DNA of 64,000 nucleotides, taken from contig NZ_CAKZHV010000059.1 in assembly GCF_936927845.1 (NCBI RefSeq), positions 5,001-69,000 of the forward strand, written 5' to 3'. This document shows, one piece after another, positions 33,378-41,949 of the stretch; position 1 is the stretch's first letter, and each line of letters starts with the position of its first letter. The notes under the pieces are model-generated. The model saw only the letters and a program-made list of their open reading frames with translations, was not told where the DNA came from and made no database searches. This DNA comes from an uncultured Sphingomonas sp. (GTDB lineage Bacteria > Pseudomonadota > Alphaproteobacteria > Sphingomonadales > Sphingomonadaceae). The translations under genes were made by a program, and so were the position numbers.

Positions 33378-35852
33378 TCACTTCTCGCCCAGCTTGGTCA
33401 TCTTCTGCCCGGCCTCGCTGGTGAAGGTAAAGGCGGAAACGCCGTCCTTCGACAGCTTGTTGACCATTGCCTGCGCCTCGTCCTGCGTCTTGAACGGGCC
33501 GGTCACGACGCGGTTGGTCGCGCGCAGCGGTGTCGTATAGCCCGTGCGGCTGGCGAGCAGCGACGATCTGGTCCGCACGTTTTTCCACGCCTTGTGCAGA
33601 TCGCCCTGCGTCGCGCCGCCCGCGACCTGAACCCAGTAACGCTCCGGCTCCGCGCGCGCGGCTTTCTTCTCCGCCGCTGCTGCCTTCTTCTCGGCGGCTG
33701 CCGCCTTTGCATTGGCGAGTGCCTTCGCGTCCGCTTTCGCCTTGGCCGCTGCCTGCCTGGGGGTCAGTTTGGGCTCGACCGCGTCATTGTTCTTGGCGCT
33801 ACCGCGACGCTTGCCGGTGGGAGCGTCGTCGGTGTCGACCTGCGCCACCTCCTCCTTGCTCGCGGTCGTGCGGCGCCCGTCGCGCGACGGGGTCGCTGCA
33901 GCGCGCTTGCGCGAGACAGAGCTGGTCGCCTCGGTTTCCTCCTTCACGGCCGCGGTTTCGACCGGCGCGGTGTGGCGCGCGCGCGGCGTCGGGGCGGGTG
34001 CCGTGGCGACCGCACGATCGCGGCGGCGTTCCACCGCGGCAGCATTACGCTCTGCCGCGACTGCCGCATCGTCGATCGTTGCGGTGGAGCCCGGCGCCGG
34101 CGTCGCACCCGGCATCGGGGCGACGCCGAGTTCGGAGGCAGGTATGGAGATGTTGGCGACGATACGCGCGAGGATCGTGTCCTCGTTCTCAAGCCGCGCC
34201 GGTGTGGTCGGGCGCGGCGGCAGCGAAGGCGCAGCCGTGGTCGCGGCGGCGAGTTGCACCGGTGCCGGCGTGGCGACGCCGCTCGCCGGGGGACGGTTGG
34301 AAATAGAGGTCGACGATGCCGCGGTAGCGGCGAGTGCGACCGGCGTGTTCGCCTGCCCGATGCCGGACACGGGCGCGGGTGCGGCGGACGCCGTCGGGCG
34401 GGCCGCGACGAGCGCTGCGGGGCTCTGGCTACGGACGGCGTTGTTGGCCTGCGCGGCGGAACTCGCCGGCGATCCGGCCGCGGCGACGACCGCGGTGGAC
34501 GACGGCACAATGGTGCGCGCCTCGGCCGCTGCCGCGAGGTTAACTGGCTGCCCGGCAGGCTGAGCGGCGTAGCTGGGCTGCGGGGCATTGAGCGCGTTCG
34601 CCGTTCGGGTCGGCGCGGGCGCCGGCTGCGCGGCGACGGCAACCGGCCCCGGCGACGGCGAGTAGATCGGACGCGCGGGCAGCAGCGTCTGCGCCACCTG
34701 CGTCGGTGACGAAGCGGCGGGTGCAGGCAGAGACGCCGCGCCGCCAAACGCCGGTGCAGTCGTTGCCGCGACCTGCGTCGACGCCGAAGGCTGCGTCATC
34801 GTCACCTGCGGAGCATAAGCCGAGCGCGACGGGGCGGACGCCTGCGTCACCTGCGACGTCGATTGCGGCAGCGTTGCCGATGGCACCGCGGTTGCGACCT
34901 GCGCGGGCACGCTCGAGCGGCCACGCGATGCGGCGGCGACCTGGCGCGCCTCGCGACCGCGACTGCTCCCACGGGTGGATACCGTCGGCGCAGCGACGGT
35001 CCGAGCCGCGAGCTGAGCGCCGGCCGGACGCGCATAGGGATCGGGCGCGAGTGCGGGTAGCAGTGGCACGAGCCGCGCGTCGGCGATCCGTTCAGGCGTC
35101 GGGGCGACTTCGCCGAAATGCACCGCGAACGCGCGATCGGCGGGCGACAGCGTCGGCAGGCGGGTGAAAAAGGCAGCGAGCCCGGTCGCCATGCCCGCGG
35201 GCATCATCGTGGAGGCGATGTGATTCGCCCCGCTCGCGTCGCCGTTCATCGCCAGGATGAACGCGCGCGCGCGCCATGCGCCGCGGTCACTCTTGCGCAG
35301 CAGCGCGTCAATCTGCTGCAACGCCTCGTCCTTGCGTCCCGAGATGCCGAGCGACAGCGCGTAGCGGCGGCGCACCTCGTCCTCATTATCCTGTCCCTGC
35401 TGCGCCAGTGCCAGACGGTAATCGCGCTGCGCCCGCTCCTGCTCGCCGATCAGGTCGTAGGCGAGGCCACGGTCATCGGCGAACATCGCCGCCGACAGCC
35501 CGGCACGCTCCGCCTGGTTGAAATAGCGCAGCGCCTCACCCGGATGCTCGCCGTTGACGAGAATGCGCGCGATACCCGCCTGAACGCGCGCGTTGTTCGG
35601 ATCGACCTGCGACGCGCGCTTGTAGAGCGACGCCGCGGCGGTGGTGTCGCCGAGCTTTGCCGACAGGTCGCCCGCATCGACCAGCGCGCCGACGTCGCGC
35701 GGATTGCGCCCGATCTGGCGCACGAGATCGGCGAGCTTGTCGGCATCAGTCGTGCCCGGCAGCGGCTGCACCACCGCCTGCGCGGCGAGCGGAAGCGGGA
35801 GCGCGACGCCGGCGAGCAGCAGCGACGCGGAGTAAAGCATCGGTAAACGCAT
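33378..35852 (-). CDS. Large TPR-plus-SPOR periplasmic protein
   Basis: 824 residues starting MRLPMLYSASLLLAGVALPLPLAAQA, a signal peptide. Residues about 30-200 are TPR-like repeats (DTTAAASLYKRASQVDPNNARVQAGIARILV, EALRYFNQAERAG and on). A long Ala/Pro/Ser/Thr/Val-rich region with little order spans about 270-660. A lysine/alanine-rich helix precedes a C-terminal SPOR domain (YWVQVAGGATQGDLHKAWKNV ... VVTGPFKTQDEAQAMVNKL). The layout suggests a septal scaffold. It lies after ftsZ on the same strand, separated by a terminator-like hairpin. The start at 35852 was preferred because it opens the signal peptide. Confidence 0.85.
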   Translation of the reverse strand: MRLPMLYSASLLLAGVALPLPLAAQAVVQPLPGTTDADKLADLVRQIGRNPRDVGALVDAGDLSAKLGDTTAAASLYKRASQVDPNNARVQAGIARILVNGEHPGEALRYFNQAERAGLSAAMFADDRGLAYDLIGEQERAQRDYRLALAQQGQDNEDEVRRRYALSLGISGRKDEALQQIDALLRKSDRGAWRARAFILAMNGDASGANHIASTMMPAGMATGLAAFFTRLPTLSPADRAFAVHFGEVAPTPERIADARLVPLLPALAPDPYARPAGAQLAARTVAAPTVSTRGSSRGREARQVAAASRGRSSVPAQVATAVPSATLPQSTSQVTQASAPSRSAYAPQVTMTQPSASTQVAATTAPAFGGAASLPAPAASSPTQVAQTLLPARPIYSPSPGPVAVAAQPAPAPTRTANALNAPQPSYAAQPAGQPVNLAAAAEARTIVPSSTAVVAAAGSPASSAAQANNAVRSQSPAALVAARPTASAAPAPVSGIGQANTPVALAATAASSTSISNRPPASGVATPAPVQLAAATTAAPSLPPRPTTPARLENEDTILARIVANISIPASELGVAPMPGATPAPGSTATIDDAAVAAERNAAAVERRRDRAVATAPAPTPRARHTAPVETAAVKEETEATSSVSRKRAAATPSRDGRRTTASKEEVAQVDTDDAPTGKRRGSAKNNDAVEPKLTPRQAAAKAKADAKALANAKAAAAEKKAAAAEKKAARAEPERYWVQVAGGATQGDLHKAWKNVRTRSSLLASRTGYTTPLRATNRVVTGPFKTQDEAQAMVNKLSKDGVSAFTFTSEAGQKMTKLGEK

Positions 35853-35965
35853 GTCGTGAAATGCTAAAGCCGCTGGAGCCCACCACGGCAATGACACGCG
35901 TCGAGCCGTGCGGCGAAGCGAGCCACGCCGGCGACGAATATCGCGCATCGATGAGGAAGAACCGA

Positions 35966-35992
35966 ACGGCCGCGTCGGTGGGCGACGCGGCC
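35966..35992 (-). terminator. Terminator-like hairpin after ftsZ
   Basis: A perfect 11-bp stem (CGGCCGCGTCG with CGACGCGGCCG) with a 5-base loop, 13 bp after the ftsZ stop on the minus strand. What follows is pyrimidine-rich (TTCGGTTCTTCC) but not a pure T run. It probably marks the end of the long division operon. Confidence 0.65.
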
Positions 35993-36004
35993 GTGTGCGG
36001 CGCG

Positions 36005-37606
36005 TTACTGGTTGTTCTGCCGGTGCAGGAAGCGCGGCAGGTCGGTGCCGGGCGTGTCGGCCGGCGCATCGCCCGCGCGCGGCGCGCCGCGGGTGGCATT
36101 CTGCATCCGCTCGAACAGCGTGCCGCCGAGCTTCACGCGCGGCTGCGGCGGCGTTTCCTCATTGCCCTCGGGCGCGAGGAACCGACGGCGCGGCGCACCC
36201 TGATCACCGCCGTCCTGCGCGGGTGTCGACTGCGCCGGTGCCGAATGGGGCGTGCCATTCTGCTCGGGCAGGATCGCCTCGGAGCCGAGCAGCAGTTCGT
36301 CGTCGCTTGCGTTCGTCGCGGTGTCGACCTGGGCTTGCGGAACGACACCCTGCGCCAACGCGTCGCTCTGCGGCGCGGGCTGGGCCTGCTCGTAACCGGC
36401 GTAGCCGCGCGGTGCTTGGCCCTGCGGTGCTGCAGGGGTCGGTGCCGGCTGCGGCGCTGCCTGATAGTTCGGCTGCGGAGCGGGGGCGTAGCTCTGCTGC
36501 GGCGCGACCGGAGCCGGAGCCGGCGTGGGCGCGGGGGCGGCGGCCGGCTCGGCGCGGCGCGGCGCGGAGAAGCTGAACGGGCGCGCGGGCTCGCTCTGGC
36601 TCGGTGCAGCGGCGGCGCTGCCCGGCTTGTCGGACGCGCCCGCGCTCTCGATGCCGGTCGCGACCACCGAGACGCGGATCTTGCCTTCCAGGTCGGGGTT
36701 GAACGCCGAGCCCCAGATGATGTTGGCGTCGGGATCGACCAGCTCGCGGATGTGGTTCGCCGCCTCGTCGACCTCGAGCAGGCGCATGTCCTCGCCGCCG
36801 GTGATGGAGACGATGACGCCCTTCGCGCCCTGCATCGACACGCCGTCGAGCAGCGGGTTGGCGATCGCCTTCTGCGCCGCGATGATCGCGCGGTCGTCGC
36901 CATCGGCTTCGCCCGTGCCCATCATCGCCTTGCCCATCTCCTGCATCACCGAGCGGACGTCGGCGAAGTCGAGGTTGATGAGGCCGGGCATGACCATCAG
37001 GTCGGTGATGCCGCGCACGCCCTGCTGCAGCACTTCGTCCGCCATCTCGAACGCTTGCTTGAACGTCGTGTTGGCGTTGGCGACCAGGAACAGGTTCTGG
37101 TTGGGGATGACGATCAGCGTGTCGACGAACTTCTGCAGTTCCTCGATACCCGCCTCGGCCGACTTGCCACGGCGGTTGCCCTCGAAGCTGAACGGCTTGG
37201 TGACGACGCCGACGGTCAGGATACCCATGTCGCGCGCCGCCTTGGCGATGACGGGCGCTGCACCGGTGCCGGTGCCGCCGCCCATGCCGGCCGCGATGAA
37301 GCACATGTGGCTGCCCTCGAGCAGCCGCGACAGTTCATCGATCGACTCCTCGGCCGCGGCGCGCCCGATCTCGGGCCGCGCGCCTGCGCCCAGGCCGCCG
37401 GTGATCTTGGTGCCAAGCTGGATCTTCTGCTCCGCCTCCGACGAGCGCAGCGCCTGCGCGTCGGTGTTGGCGACGAGAAAGTTCACGCCCTGCACGTCCG
37501 CGCGCATCATGTTCGCGATCGCGTTGCCGCCCGCGCCGCCCACGCCGACGACGGTGATGCGCGGCGTCAGATCGTCGACGTCGGGCGCAATGAATTCGAT
37601 GCTCAT
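36005..37606 (-). CDS. ftsZ: Cell division protein FtsZ
   Basis: 533 residues, tubulin-like GTPase that builds the division ring. Seen: VVGVGGAGGNAIANMM near the start, the tubulin signature AAGMGGGTGTGAAP, NPLLDGVSMQGAKGV, and at the end DLPRFLHRQNNQ, the C-terminal peptide that FtsA and others bind. The linker between the core (ending near 320) and that peptide is about 200 residues, Ala/Pro/Gln-rich, much longer than in E. coli but normal for alphaproteobacteria. ATG 37606. A separate promoter region precedes it at 37607-37726. Confidence 0.98.
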   Translation of the reverse strand: MSIEFIAPDVDDLTPRITVVGVGGAGGNAIANMMRADVQGVNFLVANTDAQALRSSEAEQKIQLGTKITGGLGAGARPEIGRAAAEESIDELSRLLEGSHMCFIAAGMGGGTGTGAAPVIAKAARDMGILTVGVVTKPFSFEGNRRGKSAEAGIEELQKFVDTLIVIPNQNLFLVANANTTFKQAFEMADEVLQQGVRGITDLMVMPGLINLDFADVRSVMQEMGKAMMGTGEADGDDRAIIAAQKAIANPLLDGVSMQGAKGVIVSITGGEDMRLLEVDEAANHIRELVDPDANIIWGSAFNPDLEGKIRVSVVATGIESAGASDKPGSAAAAPSQSEPARPFSFSAPRRAEPAAAPAPTPAPAPVAPQQSYAPAPQPNYQAAPQPAPTPAAPQGQAPRGYAGYEQAQPAPQSDALAQGVVPQAQVDTATNASDDELLLGSEAILPEQNGTPHSAPAQSTPAQDGGDQGAPRRRFLAPEGNEETPPQPRVKLGGTLFERMQNATRGAPRAGDAPADTPGTDLPRFLHRQNNQ

Positions 37607-37726
37607 CGCCTGTTTACTCCGGTCACAAGCCCCCGCTTTTTTGATTGTGAACGGGGCGTTGGCTTATTTTTCACATGGATGGTCAACGCACCAGCGAAAA
37701 CCCACCCGATTCGGCAAACTTGTCAA
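37607..37726 (-). promoter_or_regulatory. Likely ftsZ promoter region with a GANTC site
   Basis: The 116-bp space between ftsA and ftsZ is long for this tightly packed cluster and AT-rich near the start. A perfect -35 box TTGACA (37726-37721, minus strand) overlaps the ftsA stop; the -10 is not clear. A GANTC site (GATTC at 37708-37712) lies just inside. In Caulobacter a CcrM-methylated GANTC tunes ftsZ. Control here is inferred. Confidence 0.45.
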
Positions 37727-38982
37727 TAATTCGCTTTCGCGGCCTGGATCAGCCGGCGCAATCCCCGCCAGCCCTTGCTGCGGTGAACCGTCTGCTGTTT
37801 CGGCGCGACCCCGCGCAGGTCGATCGGATCGGCGGCCGCGAAATAAGCGAGCCCGGCAAGCGTCGCAAATCCCGGCCCCGAATGCGCCTCGGGCAGGTTG
37901 GTGAGCCCGCGCGGACGCCCAACGCGGACCGAGCGGCCGAGGAGTTGCTGCGCGTAATCGGCAATACCCTTCAACTCCGCCCCACCGCCGGTGATGACGA
38001 CCTGCCGCCCGACCGGACCCTCGAAACGCAGTTCCTTGAGCGCAGCCTGCACCTCGCCCATCAGCACCTCGAGCCGCTGGCGGATGACCGCGATCAGCGC
38101 TGCCTTGGTGATCTGAAGCGAATCATTGTCCTCGACCTCGCTGCGCTCGCGAATCGTCACCATTTCGTGATTGTCGCGCGGGGACGCATTGGCGGAGCCG
38201 TGGAAGCATTTGATCCGCTCGGCCTGCAACCGCGTGGTACCGAAGGCGGAGGCGATGTCGTCGGTAATGTCCGCGCCGCCGATCGCGATCGATTTCAACC
38301 CCACCAGCATCTCGCCCGCGAACAGCGACACGTTGGTGATGCCCGCCCCGATCTCGACCAGCGCGACGCCCAAATCGCGCTCCTCTTGTGTCAGACAGGC
38401 AAGGCCGGTCGCGACCGGCGCGGCGATGATCGACTTGACCTCCAGATGCGCCGAGCGGACGCACAAATCGAGGTTGCGGACCGGCGAACCGTCGGCGGCG
38501 ATGACGTGGATGTGGACGCCCAGCCGATCGGCGTGGAGCCCGAGCGGCTTCTTGACGCCGTTCAACCCATCGAGCGTGTAGAGCGCGGGCTGCGCGTGGA
38601 GCACCATGCGCCCTTGCGGGTCGATCGCCTGGCGGCCCTCCTGCAACAAGGCGTCGATATCGGCCTGCTCGATCCGCGTGCCGCCGAGTTCGGCCTCGAT
38701 GAACGCTTCGTCGCTGACGAGGCCGCCGGCCGAGAAACCCGCCCAAACGTTCTCGATCGCGACCCCCGCGATCCGCTCCGCCTGCTCAACCGCCTCGCGC
38801 ACCGCCACTTCGGTCGCCTGCATGTCCGCAATATAGCCGCGTTTGACACCCCGACTCTCGCGCTGGCCGGTGCCGAGCACGACCAGTTCGCCGCCATCTC
38901 CCTTCTGCGCGATCATTGCGGACACCTTCGACGACCCGATGTCGAGCGCGGTGATCAATCCTTCCGGTGCCGGTTTCGCCAT
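37723..38982 (-). CDS. ftsA: Cell division protein FtsA
   Basis: 419 residues, actin-like ATPase that tethers FtsZ to the membrane. Seen: ITALDIGSSKVSAMI (phosphate 1), ALVEIGAGITNVSLF (phosphate 2), VVITGGGAELKGI (adenosine), and a C-terminal amphipathic helix (KGWRGLRRLIQAAKANY) for membrane binding. The 1C domain replaces actin's usual 1B. It follows ftsQ by 26 bp. Confidence 0.97.
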   Translation of the reverse strand: MAKPAPEGLITALDIGSSKVSAMIAQKGDGGELVVLGTGQRESRGVKRGYIADMQATEVAVREAVEQAERIAGVAIENVWAGFSAGGLVSDEAFIEAELGGTRIEQADIDALLQEGRQAIDPQGRMVLHAQPALYTLDGLNGVKKPLGLHADRLGVHIHVIAADGSPVRNLDLCVRSAHLEVKSIIAAPVATGLACLTQEERDLGVALVEIGAGITNVSLFAGEMLVGLKSIAIGGADITDDIASAFGTTRLQAERIKCFHGSANASPRDNHEMVTIRERSEVEDNDSLQITKAALIAVIRQRLEVLMGEVQAALKELRFEGPVGRQVVITGGGAELKGIADYAQQLLGRSVRVGRPRGLTNLPEAHSGPGFATLAGLAYFAAADPIDLRGVAPKQQTVHRSKGWRGLRRLIQAAKANY

Positions 38983-39008
38983 CTGCCCTGCCCCCTGTTG
39001 CCCCCGCC

Positions 39009-39938
39009 TCAGACGTCGCCGGCGCCGAGCGGGCGTACCGCGCGTGCTTCGGACGTCTCGGGCGTGTCGCTCGGCGCGCTCCCCTGCGCCTCCTGCCCCG
39101 GCTTGCGCGCGACGAGCTTCGCCGGATCGCGCATGTCGAACCGCAGCCAGCCCTTACCGAGCAGCGGGCTGGCGCGTTCCATCGACGCGAACTTGACCAG
39201 CGCCTCGCGCGCGCCGTCCTGCGGCAGCGCCAGCGTCTCGCCGGTATCGAAGGTCAGGTCCCAGCGGCGATTGCCAACCCAGGCGGCGGCCTTGATCCGG
39301 CGGCGCAAGCCCGGCGTCGCGGCGAGCAGCGCCTGATAGGCGGGCTCCTGCCGGTCGGCGCCGGGGCCGATCACCAGCGGCAGATTGGGCATGTTGGCAC
39401 GGTCGACCGGCGCGAGCAGGCGTCCCCCGGCATCGATCAGCGTCAATTGCCCGTTATCCTGCCACACCGCGGCGGGCTCGCGCTCGGTGACGTGGATGAG
39501 CAGTCGGTCGGGCAGCCGGCGCGAGACGTACGCATCCTCGATCCAGCCATAAGCGAGCAGCCGCTGGCGTACCGCCTTCAGATCGAGTCGCAGCATCGCG
39601 CGCGAGGGCTGTTCGAGCGCCACCGCGTAGACCGTCTCTCGGTCCATCCGCTTCAATCCGGTAATATCGACCTGCTCGACGCGCAGCCCCGCGTTCGCCG
39701 CGGTCTCGGCGATGCCGATGCCGATCGCGGAGGGGATACCGATCCACGTCGCGACCGCGATTGCCGCCGCCCCGCCCGCGCCGAGCAGCGACCAGGTGAC
39801 CGCGCGACGCACGAATGCCTCACTGATCGGCAATTTCGCCATGACGCGTTGCCCAAACGTCTTCTTCGGCGCGGGTTTGCGGCGATTAACGGTGCGGCGC
39901 GGCGCGCTGGCGGGCTCGCGACGGATCGTGCGCGTCAT
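39009..39938 (-). CDS. ftsQ: Cell division protein FtsQ
   Basis: 309 residues: a basic cytoplasmic N-terminus of about 40 residues, one membrane helix around 50-75 (LGAGGAAAIAVATWIGI), the POTRA domain (RVEQVDITGLKRMDRETVYAV) and a beta domain (LLIHVTEREPAAVW). It links the early FtsZ ring to the wall-making FtsWI. ATG 39938 overlaps the ddl stop (ATGA). The C-terminal tail beyond 280 is polar and unlike the conserved part. Confidence 0.94.
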   Translation of the reverse strand: MTRTIRREPASAPRRTVNRRKPAPKKTFGQRVMAKLPISEAFVRRAVTWSLLGAGGAAAIAVATWIGIPSAIGIGIAETAANAGLRVEQVDITGLKRMDRETVYAVALEQPSRAMLRLDLKAVRQRLLAYGWIEDAYVSRRLPDRLLIHVTEREPAAVWQDNGQLTLIDAGGRLLAPVDRANMPNLPLVIGPGADRQEPAYQALLAATPGLRRRIKAAAWVGNRRWDLTFDTGETLALPQDGAREALVKFASMERASPLLGKGWLRFDMRDPAKLVARKPGQEAQGSAPSDTPETSEARAVRPLGAGDV

Positions 39939-40915
39939 GGCGCGCGCTTGCCCGATCGCCCGGCCACTCGCTCGGCGGCATCGCGCAGCGCCTCGTCGAC
40001 GATCGCCTGGACGAGTTCGGGGTAGCTCATGCCGGTGTGGCGCGCCTGTTCGGGCACGAGGCTCAAGGGCGTCATGCCGGGCTGGGTGTTAACCTCGAGC
40101 AGGAACAGCCCATCGACGCCGCGCTCGTCATCCCAGCGGAAATCGGACCGGCTCGCCCCGCGGCAACCGAGCAGGCGGTGCGCGTCGACCGCCAACGCCA
40201 TGCAGGCCTGCGTGATCTCGTCGGGGATCGGCGCGGGGAACAGGTGCTCGGTCATGCCGTCGGTGTATTTGGCGTCGTAATCGTACCAGCCCGACTTCGG
40301 GCGCAGCTCGGTGACGCCCAGCGCGCGCGGGCCATCCGCGCCGCCCAGCACCGCCGTCGTCAGCTCGCGCCCGCGCACGTACGGTTCGGCGAGCAGCTCC
40401 TCGAACTCGGCCCACGGACCCTTGGCATCGCGCGCGATCGGGTTGCCGTAATTTCCCTGATCGGTGACGATCGCGACGCCGACCGACGAGCCTTCATTGA
40501 CGGGTTTGAGCACATAGGGCCGCGCGAGCGGATCGGCCTCGAACACGTCGGCCGACTTGACGATCCGCCCACCCGGCATCGGGATGCCGTGCGGCACGAG
40601 CGCCTGCTTCGTCAGCACCTTGTCGATCGCGATCACCGAGGTGGCCATGCCGCTATGCGTGTAGGTCAGGCCCATCAAGTCCATCAGCCCCTGGACGCTG
40701 CCGTCCTCGCCGGGGGTGCCGTGGAGCGCGTTGAAGACGAGATCGGCATTCGCCTCCGCCAGCCGCGCCGCGATGTCGCGCCCCATGTCGATGCGGGTGA
40801 CACGGTGGCCGAGCGATTCGAGCGCCTCCGCGACGCCCGCCCCCGACGATAGCGACACCTCGCGCTCCGCCGACCAGCCGCCCATCAGCACCGCGATGTG
40901 CAACGCCCCGTTCAT
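39935..40915 (-). CDS. ddl: D-alanine--D-alanine ligase
   Basis: 326 residues of the ATP-grasp fold. It makes the D-Ala-D-Ala end of the muropeptide. Seen: HIAVLMGGWSAEREVSLSSG at the start, VLKPVNEGSSVGV and FLLEVNTQPGMTPLS for ATP and metal binding. ATG 40915 overlaps the murB stop (ATGA). The position between murB and ftsQ is the common alphaproteobacterial order. Confidence 0.96.
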   Translation of the reverse strand: MNGALHIAVLMGGWSAEREVSLSSGAGVAEALESLGHRVTRIDMGRDIAARLAEANADLVFNALHGTPGEDGSVQGLMDLMGLTYTHSGMATSVIAIDKVLTKQALVPHGIPMPGGRIVKSADVFEADPLARPYVLKPVNEGSSVGVAIVTDQGNYGNPIARDAKGPWAEFEELLAEPYVRGRELTTAVLGGADGPRALGVTELRPKSGWYDYDAKYTDGMTEHLFPAPIPDEITQACMALAVDAHRLLGCRGASRSDFRWDDERGVDGLFLLEVNTQPGMTPLSLVPEQARHTGMSYPELVQAIVDEALRDAAERVAGRSGKRAP

Positions 40916-41949
40916 GCCTGCACGCCCACTCCCACGCCCACTCTCTGTATCTCCCATTCGAGCGTCACGCCGCTCGTCGCCTTCACCGCCGCGCGCACCT
41001 CCTCGCCCAGCGCCTCGATATCGGCGCTGGTCGCCTGCCCGACGTTGAGGAGGAAGTTGGTATGCTTGTCGCTGACCTGCGCATCGCCCAGGCGCTTGCC
41101 GCGACAGCCGGCCTGATCGACCAGCGCCCAGGCCTTGTGCCCATCGGGGTTCTTGAAGGTAGAGCCGCCGGTCTTCGAACGCAGCGGCTGCGATGCCTCG
41201 CGCGCGGCGGCGATGCGGTCCATCTCCGCTTGGATCGCGGCCGGCTCGCCGCGCGTGCCGCGGAAGGTCGCGGCGATCACCACCGCTCCGTCGGGCAATT
41301 CGGAATGCCGGTAGGTGTAACCGAGCTCATCCAGCGACAGCGTCCGCCGCTCACCCGAGCGCAGCACCACCTCGGCCTCGACCAGCACGTCCTTGACCTC
41401 GCGCCCATAGGCGCCGCCGTTCATCCGCACGAAGCCGCCGACGGTGCCGGGGATCGAGCGCAGGAACTCGACGCCCGCGATTCCCGCGTCGCGCGCGGTC
41501 GAGGACACGAGAATGCCGCTCGCCCCGCCGCCGCAGCGAAGCGTCGTCGCGTCCACCGCCTCGACGCGAGCGAACGGCTTGCCGAGCCGGATGACGACGC
41601 CGGGCACCCCGCCGTCGCGCACGATCAGGTTGCTGCCGAGCCCGAGCGCCATCACCGGCACCGCGGGGTCGAGGTCGCGCAGGAACGCGGCGAGGTCGTC
41701 GGCGTCGGCGGGTTCGAACAACCACTCCGCCGCGCCGCCGGCCTTGAACCAGACGAGCGGCGCGAGCGGGGCGTTCGGGGTCAGGCGACCGCGGACTTCG
41801 CTATCCTCCCCATTTTGGGGAGGGGGACCGCCAGCCGCAGGCTGGTGGTGGAGGGGGACTGCCGCGGGCGATGCCCCCACAGGCGATCCCCCTCCATCAG
41901 CTTCGCTGGTCCCCCTCCCTACGCCGGGAAGGATATCGTCGGCTGCCAT
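40912..41949 (-). CDS. murB: UDP-N-acetylenolpyruvoylglucosamine reductase with repeat-derived N-terminal insert
   Basis: 345 residues; it reduces the enolpyruvyl group to make UDP-MurNAc with NADPH and FAD. The core starts about residue 52 (GRLTPNAPLAPLVWFKAGGAAEWLF) and has LGLGSNLIVRDGG, SIPGTVGGFVRMNGGAYG and GGSTFKNPDGHKAW with the catalytic Ser. ATG 41949 overlaps the murC stop by one base. Residues about 5-50 are encoded by a palindromic repeat and look like disordered Gly/Pro-rich filler. That makes the protein some 40-50 residues longer than usual (about 300). Confidence 0.95.
   Translation of the reverse strand: MAADDILPGVGRGTSEADGGGSPVGASPAAVPLHHQPAAGGPPPQNGEDSEVRGRLTPNAPLAPLVWFKAGGAAEWLFEPADADDLAAFLRDLDPAVPVMALGLGSNLIVRDGGVPGVVIRLGKPFARVEAVDATTLRCGGGASGILVSSTARDAGIAGVEFLRSIPGTVGGFVRMNGGAYGREVKDVLVEAEVVLRSGERRTLSLDELGYTYRHSELPDGAVVIAATFRGTRGEPAAIQAEMDRIAAAREASQPLRSKTGGSTFKNPDGHKAWALVDQAGCRGKRLGDAQVSDKHTNFLLNVGQATSADIEALGEEVRAAVKATSGVTLEWEIQRVGVGVGVQA
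41803..41935. repeat. Palindromic intergenic-type repeat inserted in the murB coding region
   Basis: Two arms in opposite directions. Left arm (from 41803): a CCTCCCC/GGGGAGG hairpin, then GGGGGACC, then a CCAGCCGCAGGCTGG hairpin and GGAGGGGG. Right arm (ending 41935), read on the minus strand: CCTTCCCGGCGTAGGGAGGGGG, ACCAGCGAAGCTGATGG, AGGGGG. The same pieces in mirrored order show a paired repeat of the type often seen between genes in sphingomonads. Here it lies inside murB, in frame and without stops. Confidence 0.75.

Noticed and set aside
35657..37729. A 690-codon plus-strand frame opposite ftsZ
   Set aside because: Shadow of ftsZ; low-complexity Arg/Ala/Gly translation without domain signs or a ribosome site.
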